11,786 bases of DNA. Source: Candidatus Omnitrophota bacterium. GTDB taxonomy: Bacteria > Omnitrophota > Gorgyraeia > Gygaellales > Profunditerraquicolaceae. A model generated the notes under the pieces. The model was not told where the DNA came from, did not search any database, and worked only from the letters and a program-made list of their open reading frames with translations. The DNA is taken from assembly GCA_023247875.1 (NCBI GenBank), contig JAHFFQ010000031.1, positions 1 through 11,786 of the forward strand, in the 5' to 3' direction. The translations under genes and the position numbers were made by a program. Positions 6,376-11,786 of this stretch are shown here, piece after piece (position 1 is the first letter of the stretch; each line of letters begins with the position of its first letter).

Positions 6376-6376
6376 A

Positions 6377-7756
6377 ATGAATACAAAATTGGTCATAAGA
6401 GTTTTAGCGTTAGTTTTTGTTTTAGGCTTGGGAACTTTATCGGCTTTTGCCGAAGATGAAAGCGGATATATTGATGATTACACCGGAGGATCTCCTATCC
6501 AGATAAGCGTAGCAGATTATACCCAACAGGCAAATTATTTTGCCCAGCAGTATCCTGATATGGCGCCGCAATTAAATGCAAATATAGCGAATCTTAATAG
6601 TCAAGGTTTTGGTCCGCAAGACATGGTAACTATGGGAGGAGGGGGTTTTCAAGGTAATGATTTTTCTGACGCGAGGGGTATGCTTGCGTCCTCGGGAAGG
6701 ACATCGCTACCTCCTGTTAGTAGGGTTCAAAGAGACCCCGAGAGCCAACTTAAGATAGACGCGGGTGCCAAGATACTAAATGATGAAATGATAGCTAGAA
6801 AAGGAGGCACAACAGTACCGTTAACATCTACTGAACAAAAAGCTGTCGCGTCACAACCAATAGAAGGTTTAAAAGGCCCGGATTTCTGGGCAAAGCAAAC
6901 CGAGCAGACCAATAAGGAGATAACCTTTGAAAAAGCGATAGCAAAGGAGTTATGGGCTCAAAATGCAGATTTACGTGATAATAATCTTAGCGGAGAGAAT
7001 CTATCCGGCAAAATGATTGAGCATGATACCGAGCTTGCCAAACTGCATCAGGGAAGGGCAAGTATAGAATCCGGGGCAGATGCGCAATGGAATAGGAATA
7101 TGGCCAGCAATATGACAGCAAAGATAGGTGATGATAGCGTTAATATTGATTATACGCACTTGGCCGCAGCTTGGGCATCAGGAGAAGTTGTAACAGGCGC
7201 GGGAGATGATGGTGAAACTTCTGCTAGAGGGACCAGGAGTAGAACAGGTAGCGGTGGAAATAGTCCAACGCAAACGTCAACAACGCCAACTAGTCCAGCC
7301 GAGCAAACAAAAATTCGCGGCCGTACTTTTTTTGATGATGAAAATCCTTCTGCGGGGGCGCCAAAACTATCTTATCCTTCGCAGCAGCCTGCTCCGGTAA
7401 TGCCAGCCGCGGATGCGACATCAGAGACAATCAGGCAGTTTGTGAATCCGGGTACCTCTTTACAACAGCAGCCTGCTCCGGTAATGCCAGCCGCGGATGC
7501 GACATCAGAGACAATCAGGCAGTTTACGGATCCGACTAATTCTGCTAAGACTAGCCCGGAGGGATCATCAATATTAAACAAAGTAGGAAATGCTCTAACT
7601 TGGCCTTTTGAGGGAACCTGGGCGAGCTGGCCTTTTGGCAGTAAAGACACAACGGTAGGGCAGCCACCTGCTCCGGCAGCGCCTGGACCACTTGACGGCA
7701 ATGTTATTCCTCAGTTTGGCGAGAAGAATTCACCAATATTGCCTAAGGCTATGTAA
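6377..7756 (+). CDS. Secreted low-complexity repeat protein, function unknown
   Basis: I do not recognise a family for this 459-residue protein. Residues 1-25 form a typical Sec signal peptide (MNTKLVIR, a hydrophobic core, then LSAFA with likely cleavage before EDESG), and no Cys marks it as a lipoprotein. The mature part has a Gln/Asn/Gly-rich first section (about 30-130), a mixed, probably helical section (about 130-270), and a Ser/Thr/Gly/Pro linker (about 275-312). The Pro/Ala-rich tail carries QQPAPVMPAADATSETIRQF exactly twice (336-355, 364-383) and a decayed third version near 429-447 (QPPAPAAP ... IPQF). A WPFEGTWASWPFG segment sits at 409-421. No membrane anchor, sortase signal or catalytic motif is visible. 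It has its own promoter and terminator and is therefore monocistronic. It is likely periplasmic or extracellular, perhaps structural or a surface/matrix protein. Confidence 0.85.
   Translation: MNTKLVIRVLALVFVLGLGTLSAFAEDESGYIDDYTGGSPIQISVADYTQQANYFAQQYPDMAPQLNANIANLNSQGFGPQDMVTMGGGGFQGNDFSDARGMLASSGRTSLPPVSRVQRDPESQLKIDAGAKILNDEMIARKGGTTVPLTSTEQKAVASQPIEGLKGPDFWAKQTEQTNKEITFEKAIAKELWAQNADLRDNNLSGENLSGKMIEHDTELAKLHQGRASIESGADAQWNRNMASNMTAKIGDDSVNIDYTHLAAAWASGEVVTGAGDDGETSARGTRSRTGSGGNSPTQTSTTPTSPAEQTKIRGRTFFDDENPSAGAPKLSYPSQQPAPVMPAADATSETIRQFVNPGTSLQQQPAPVMPAADATSETIRQFTDPTNSAKTSPEGSSILNKVGNALTWPFEGTWASWPFGSKDTTVGQPPAPAAPGPLDGNVIPQFGEKNSPILPKAM
7382..7525 (+). repeat. Perfect 60-bp in-frame direct repeat
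   Basis: The 60 bp at 7382-7441 recur without a single change at 7466-7525, with 24 bp of unrelated sequence between them. Identity at the third codon positions too indicates a recent duplication within the secreted-protein gene. Confidence 0.95.
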
Positions 7757-7783
7757 GCTGTTTTAAAGATTGTTTGATTATTC

Positions 7784-7820
7784 AAAGGCTAGCGTTCATT
7801 AAGTAACGCTAGCCTTTTTT
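7784..7820 (+). terminator. Strong rho-independent terminator
   Basis: A perfect 13-bp stem AAAGGCTAGCGTT (7784-7796) / AACGCTAGCCTTT (7805-7817) with an 8-nt loop runs into TTTTTT (7815-7820). It lies 28 bp after the secreted-protein stop and separates that gene from the next operon. The A-tract on the other side could make it bidirectional. Confidence 0.92.
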
Positions 7821-7825
7821 ATCCC

Positions 7826-7854
7826 TTGACCCTCCCATTTTCGTATTATATAAT
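7826..7854 (+). promoter_or_regulatory. Near-consensus sigma-70-type promoter
   Basis: TTGACC (7826-7831) and a perfect TATAAT (7849-7854) are separated by 17 bp, just after the terminator. Transcription would start near 7861 and drive the EF-G-like, YchF-like and purH genes. Confidence 0.85.
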
Positions 7855-7897
7855 TAAACCCTACCCTATTTCTCATATTTAACAGAAGCAAAAGACT

Positions 7898-9853
7898 ATG
7901 GAAGCCAAGAATAAAAGGAATTTTATCCTCTTGGGACACGCCCAATCCGGAAAGACCACTCTCGCTGAAAGCCTGCTTTATTTCTGCAAGGCTACTAACC
8001 GCAAAGGCAGGGTGGAAGACGGCTCAACCGTAAGCGATTACGGCTTCGATGAGATCGAGAGGAAAAACTCCATAAATTCAAGCTTTCTGTTCTGCGACTA
8101 TCAAAATTTCCGTATCCAGATCGTTGATGCCCCGGGCTATGCGGATTTCTTTGGGGAGGTTATCTCGGGGTTGCGCGGGGTAGATGGGGCGATCATCGTG
8201 GTTGACGCCGCAAGCGGTGTCCAGGTAGGCACAGAGCGCTCCTGGGAAGCCCTGGAGCAGTCAGGATTGCCCTGCATGATCTTTATCAATAAGATGGATA
8301 AAGAAGGTGCGGATGTCAACAAGGCCCTTGCCGATATAAAGAGCAGGCTTTCCAAGAACTGCGTGATAATCGAATCATTGGAGGACCCGCTTTTAATGGA
8401 GGCCATTGCTGAAAGCGATGACAGGCTGCTGGAAAAGTACCTTTCGGTGTTGAGGCTTTCAATAGATGAGATCAAGGCGGGCTTAGCTGAAGCAGTGCAT
8501 AAACGCAAGCTTTTCCCCGTAGTCGCCGGTTCTGCCTTTACGGACAAGGGCATAAAAGACCTGTTGGATGACATCATGCAATATCTGCCCAGTCCCATGG
8601 AGAGGGTTCCTGTACTTGCGGCTGATCCGGCTAAACCCGAAGAGAAAAAGGAGATACTCCTTAGCGCTGAAGCGCCATTCTCGGCTTTCGTGTTTAAGAA
8701 CATATCAGACCCTTACGTAGGACAGCTTAGCTTGTTGCGCGTTTTCTCCGGGAAGCTTGCCTCTAATACCGGTTTTTATAATGTAAGCAAAAGGATTAAA
8801 GAAAGGGTCGGCCAGATCTACGTATTGCAGGGAAAAGAGCAGCGGCAACAGGAGGAGGCTTCTTGCGGGGATATCGTGGCTATCGCTAAATTAAAGGAGA
8901 CCGGGGTCGCCGATTCTTTAAGCTCGGAGAAAGAGCAATTTTTGTTTGAGGGAATGAGTTTTCCTGAACCGGCTATATCTTCTTCGGTTAAGCCTAAATC
9001 CCGCGAGGACGAAGAAAGGATCTCAGTCGCCCTGCATAAGCTTTGCGCCGAGGATCCCACATTCAAAGTAACCCATGACCCCCAGACCAAAGAACTGATA
9101 GTTTCCGGTCTGGGTGACCTGCATCTTGATATTATGGTAGGCCGGATGAAGAAAAGGTTTAATGTGGCGGTGGATCTGGGCACCCCCAAGGTTTCCTATA
9201 AGGAGACCATTTCAAAGAGCGCTAAAGTCCAGGGTAAATTCAAGCGGCAATCCGGAGGCCGCGGCCAGTACGGCGACTGCTGGATTACCGTTGAGCCTTT
9301 AGAGAGGGGCAAGGGTTTGGAATTTGTGGATAAAATATTCGGCGGGTCAATCCCCCGCAATTTTATCCCTTCGGTTGAAAAAGGGGTGCGCCAGGCAGCC
9401 GCAGAAGGTGCTGTGGCGGGTTACCCTATTGAAGATATCCGGGTTACCCTGGTTGACGGCTCCTACCATGAGGTAGACTCCTCGGATATGGCTTTTCAGA
9501 TCGCCGGATCAATGGCCTTGCGAAAAGCGGTAAGTGAAGCAGGCCCGGTATTATTGGAGCCGATCATGGATGTGGAGGTGACCATACCGGAAGAATCTCT
9601 GGGAGGTATCTCGGGGGACATCAACTCCCGGCGCGGGAGGATCATGGGTATGGAGATCAAAGATAAAACCCAGGTAGTCAAGGCACAGGCGCCTTTGTCG
9701 GAGATGTTCAAATACGCCAATGACCTGCGTTCAATTACCGCCGGACGCGGTTCGTATACTATGCACTTTTCGCATTATGAAGAGGTCCCGCATAAGTTCG
9801 CCGCTTCGATTATCAGCCAATATCAAGCCGCCAAAAAACACGAGGAAGTTTAG
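7898..9853 (+). CDS. EF-G-like translational GTPase (short EF-G-2/FusA2 type)
   Basis: The 651-residue protein has all five EF-G domains. G domain: P-loop GHAQSGKT (13-20), G3 DAPG (77-80), G4 NKMD (131-134), G5 GSAF (211-214). Domain II starts near 258 and domain III near 364 (EDPTFKVTHDPQTKE). Domain IV, about 430-555, has GRGQYGDC and tip HEVDSSD (524-530). Domain V begins near 557 (DVEVTIPEESLGGISGDINSRRG). It is shorter than canonical EF-G (about 690-700) and close in length to the EF-G-2 subfamily. Two departures from canonical EF-G stand out. Switch I reads ERKNSINSS instead of an RGITI-type motif. The catalytic-His motif DxPGH has Tyr81 (DAPGYADF). Both recall the EF-G-like subfamily, whose role is not settled; it is unlikely to be the only EF-G of the cell. 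The ATG at 7898 has only a weak ribosome-binding site (AGAAG). Confidence 0.92.
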   Translation: MEAKNKRNFILLGHAQSGKTTLAESLLYFCKATNRKGRVEDGSTVSDYGFDEIERKNSINSSFLFCDYQNFRIQIVDAPGYADFFGEVISGLRGVDGAIIVVDAASGVQVGTERSWEALEQSGLPCMIFINKMDKEGADVNKALADIKSRLSKNCVIIESLEDPLLMEAIAESDDRLLEKYLSVLRLSIDEIKAGLAEAVHKRKLFPVVAGSAFTDKGIKDLLDDIMQYLPSPMERVPVLAADPAKPEEKKEILLSAEAPFSAFVFKNISDPYVGQLSLLRVFSGKLASNTGFYNVSKRIKERVGQIYVLQGKEQRQQEEASCGDIVAIAKLKETGVADSLSSEKEQFLFEGMSFPEPAISSSVKPKSREDEERISVALHKLCAEDPTFKVTHDPQTKELIVSGLGDLHLDIMVGRMKKRFNVAVDLGTPKVSYKETISKSAKVQGKFKRQSGGRGQYGDCWITVEPLERGKGLEFVDKIFGGSIPRNFIPSVEKGVRQAAAEGAVAGYPIEDIRVTLVDGSYHEVDSSDMAFQIAGSMALRKAVSEAGPVLLEPIMDVEVTIPEESLGGISGDINSRRGRIMGMEIKDKTQVVKAQAPLSEMFKYANDLRSITAGRGSYTMHFSHYEEVPHKFAASIISQYQAAKKHEEV

Positions 9854-9872
9854 CCCCAGACTTTAAAATCAT

Positions 9873-10574
9873 ATGAAGATAAGCGTATTTGCTGTTCCCG
9901 GCATTCCTTTGGGAAAACAAAATGTAAAAGACCACCGTCTAGATCAGGCGGATAAACTGGTCAGCGCAAAAAAGAAGACCTATGTACAGGTAGATCTGGT
10001 AGGTGAGGAGGCGGCGCAGGATGCGGATGTTATCATGACACTTAAGGAAAGCCGGCTAGACCTGATCCTGAAAGACCTGGATTTTGTGGAGACTCGCTTA
10101 AGCCGCAATCCTGAAGCTTCCGAAGGCGCATTATTACAGAAACTTAAAAGCGCTCTTGAAAAAGAGGAGTTTATTTCAAGCCTGGGGTTGTCCCCTGAAG
10201 AAAATGAGCTGATCTCAGGTTACGGAATTCTTACCCTTAAGCCCGTAGTGGTCGTGGAAAATAATGAGCTTGAGGACTTAGGGGCTTTGTTATTTAAGCT
10301 CCTGGGTTTAAGCGGCTTTATTTCATTTCTTACCGTCGGGGATAAAGAAAACCGCGCCTGGTTGATCAAGCAAGGTACTAATGCCTGGGAGGCAAGCGGG
10401 GCGATCCATTCGGATATCCAAAAAGGGTTTATCCGTGCCGAGATCATCAGTTTCGCCGATTTTATCCAGGCAGGAGGGGAAACCCAGGCCAAGCAGGCGG
10501 GGAAGATGCGGCTTGAACCTAAAGAATATGTGATGCAGGACGCCGACCTCGCAAGTTTTCGTTTTAATAAATAG
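9873..10574 (+). CDS. YchF-related protein with a collapsed G domain and intact TGS domain
   Basis: The 233-residue product matches the C-terminal two thirds of the Obg-family ATPase/GTPase YchF. It has the helical domain (LKESRLDLILKDLDFVETRL, 57-76; ALEKEEFISSLGLSPEENEL, 94-113), the strand TLKPVVVVEN with an NxxE-type base-recognition motif (N131-E134), and a full TGS domain (about 148-233: FLTVGDKENRAWLIKQG, GAIHSDIQKGFIRAEI, YVMQDADLASFRFNK). YchF is usually about 360 residues. Here the first 55 keep only fragments of the G domain: a P-loop-like GIPLGKQ one residue too short and without Ser/Thr, DHRLD..DKLVSAKKK, and a DLVG corresponding to G3. Most of switch I and II is gone. Nucleotide hydrolysis therefore looks unlikely. 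It sits 19 bp after the EF-G-like gene and 23 bp before purH. A role in ribosome or tRNA binding through TGS is inferred. Confidence 0.85.
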   Translation: MKISVFAVPGIPLGKQNVKDHRLDQADKLVSAKKKTYVQVDLVGEEAAQDADVIMTLKESRLDLILKDLDFVETRLSRNPEASEGALLQKLKSALEKEEFISSLGLSPEENELISGYGILTLKPVVVVENNELEDLGALLFKLLGLSGFISFLTVGDKENRAWLIKQGTNAWEASGAIHSDIQKGFIRAEIISFADFIQAGGETQAKQAGKMRLEPKEYVMQDADLASFRFNK

Positions 10575-10581
10575 GGACAAG

Positions 10582-10588
10582 AAGGAGG
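10582..10588 (+). promoter_or_regulatory. Strong Shine-Dalgarno sequence of purH
   Basis: AAGGAGG lies 9 bases before the ATG at 10598. It is the only near-perfect site in this operon, the other two genes having weak ones, which fixes the purH start and suggests higher translation of purH. Confidence 0.9.
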
Positions 10589-10597
10589 AATAAAATA

Positions 10598-11786
10598 ATG
10601 GTTAAGATCAAACGGGCCTTGATCAGCTTATCGGATAAAACCGGCATCGTTGAGCTGGCTAAAGAATTAAATAATTTCGGGGTGGAGATGCTCTCTACCG
10701 GCGGCACAGCCAAACTTCTGCGCGAGAATAATATCAGCGTAACCGAGGTTTCAGCATATACGGGATTTCCCGAGATGTTAGACGGCAGGGTAAAGACCCT
10801 GCATCCTAAGATCCACGGCGGGCTTCTTGCCTTGCGCAACAACCCCGAGCATATGCGTACCTTAAAGGAGCATAACATCGGCCTTATAGACATGGTGGTG
10901 GTCAATTTATACCCTTTTGAAAAAACAACCCAAAAGCCGAATGTCAGTATTGAAGAGGTTATTGAGAATATAGATATCGGCGGGCCTTCCATGCTGCGCT
11001 CTGCCGCCAAGAACCACCAGTCCGTGGCAGTGATCTGTAACCCCGGACGTTACCCGCAGGTGATCGCCGAGCTGAAAAAAAATAACGGCTCACTTAGCGA
11101 AGAATTAATGCGCGAATTAGGCGTTGAAGTATATGGCCACACCAGTAAATATGATGCCGCCATATATAATTATCTCAGCGGCTATTTTAAGGCGAAAAAA
11201 GAAACAGAAAGTTTTCCCAAAGAGCTTGTTCTGGGTTTTGAAAAGATCCAGGAGCTGCGTTACGGAGAGAATCCGCATCAGAAGGCAGCTTTCTATAAAG
11301 AGAAGGGGAAAGCCGCGGGCTTGATCAACCTAAAGCAATTGCAGGGCAAGGAGCTTTCCTTCAATAATATCCTCGACCTTAATGCTGCCCTCGAATTGGT
11401 CAAAGAATTTCGGAATCCCGCCGCGATTGTCGTAAAGCATAACAATCCCTGCGGAGCAGCCGAAGATACAGAGTTAAAGAGAGCGTACTTAAACGCCTGG
11501 AAATGCGATAAGCTCTCGGCATTCGGCGGCATCGTTGCTTTAAACCGTAAACTGGACTTAAATACCGCCAAGGTGGTGGCTAAAAGCGGGTTTTTAGAGT
11601 GCGTCATTGCCCCGGGATTTGATAAAGAGGCGCTTGCCTTATTCAAAGATAAAAAGAATTTGCGCCTGCTTGAACTCCTGGATTTAAGCCCCATTGATGA
11701 GCCGGAATTTAAGCGGGTCTCTGGCGGCATGCTTTTGCAAAGCAAGGATTTAGAGACACTGGACCTGAATAAACTTAAAGTCGTGA
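10598..11786 (+). CDS. purH: Bifunctional AICAR transformylase / IMP cyclohydrolase (3'-partial)
   Basis: PurH performs the last two steps of de novo purine synthesis: formylation of AICAR with 10-formyl-THF, then ring closure to IMP, in the cytoplasm. The first 396 residues are present out of the usual 510-525; the window ends inside the gene with no stop. The N-terminal MGS-like cyclohydrolase domain (about 1-150) shows ALISLSDKTG, LSTGGTAKLL, FPEMLDGRVKTLHPKIHGG, DMVVVNLYPF and IDIGGPSMLRSAAKN. The transformylase domain shows YGENPHQ (222-228), LSFNNILD, the catalytic K280-H281 in VKHNNPCG, and SAFGGI (308-313). No key residue is missing in the visible part. It follows the YchF-like gene by 23 bp and probably shares the 7826 promoter. 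Confidence 0.97.
   Translation, partial: MVKIKRALISLSDKTGIVELAKELNNFGVEMLSTGGTAKLLRENNISVTEVSAYTGFPEMLDGRVKTLHPKIHGGLLALRNNPEHMRTLKEHNIGLIDMVVVNLYPFEKTTQKPNVSIEEVIENIDIGGPSMLRSAAKNHQSVAVICNPGRYPQVIAELKKNNGSLSEELMRELGVEVYGHTSKYDAAIYNYLSGYFKAKKETESFPKELVLGFEKIQELRYGENPHQKAAFYKEKGKAAGLINLKQLQGKELSFNNILDLNAALELVKEFRNPAAIVVKHNNPCGAAEDTELKRAYLNAWKCDKLSAFGGIVALNRKLDLNTAKVVAKSGFLECVIAPGFDKEALALFKDKKNLRLLELLDLSPIDEPEFKRVSGGMLLQSKDLETLDLNKLKVV

Noticed and set aside
7372..7701. 109-residue - strand frame with internal repeats
   Set aside because: Its repeats are just the reverse complement of the 60-bp duplication in the secreted-protein gene, and it has no ribosome-binding site of note.
8137..8703. 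188-residue reading frame on the - strand
   Set aside because: It lies wholly inside the well-supported EF-G-like gene and its translation is Ser-rich and family-less, as expected for an antisense shadow.
10564..11010. 148-residue - strand frame over the start of purH
   Set aside because: It covers the strong purH ribosome-binding site and conserved cyclohydrolase motifs on the + strand, so it is a shadow.

Overview
The window is bacterial chromosomal DNA of moderate GC, with every gene on the + strand. Spacing is tight and protein starts are a mix of ATG and one TTG. No rRNA, tRNA, CRISPR array, transposase or phage gene is visible. Two things suggest an uncultured, accessory-rich lineage, possibly the Omnitrophota or a nearby PVC-type group: Ddl-like ATP-grasp genes beside a KamA-family aminomutase, and an EF-G-like factor beside a pared-down YchF. 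That placement is inference from gene content only and is weak.

Region 1 (1-2719) looks like the end of a cell-surface polysaccharide cluster. It holds the C-terminal coiled-coil tail of a protein whose start lies outside the window, a B12-binding-type radical SAM enzyme, and a family 2 glycosyltransferase. The first two overlap by one base (TAATG) and the third follows after 8 bp, so they read as one operon.

Region 2 (2720-3019) is non-coding but structured. It has a good sigma-70-type promoter, about 115 bp of possible leader or small RNA ending in an intrinsic terminator, and then two copies of a 22-bp hairpin-bearing repeat. The next gene starts right after this block.

Region 3 (3020-6195) is a three-gene translationally coupled operon: two paralogous Ddl-like ATP-grasp ligases and a lysine 2,3-aminomutase-like radical SAM/PLP enzyme. 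The aminomutase keeps both aspartates that read the lysine side chain but lacks the zinc-binding site of classical lysine 2,3-aminomutase. A pathway that makes a beta-amino acid and ligates it to something is the simplest reading, and I do not recognise it as a described system. It is the best candidate here for something new.

Region 4 (6196-7820) carries one secreted, low-complexity protein of unknown function with a perfect 60-bp internal duplication. It has its own promoter, a leader hairpin, an unusual A8G8 tract at the ribosome-binding site, and a strong terminator.

Region 5 (7826-11786) begins with a near-consensus promoter and reads as an operon: an EF-G-like translational GTPase of the short (FusA2/EF-G-2) type, a YchF-related protein that has lost most of its G domain but kept its helical part and TGS domain, and purH (cut by the window end). 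The pairing of two ribosome-linked GTPase relatives, one apparently degenerate, with a purine biosynthesis gene is the second notable feature.
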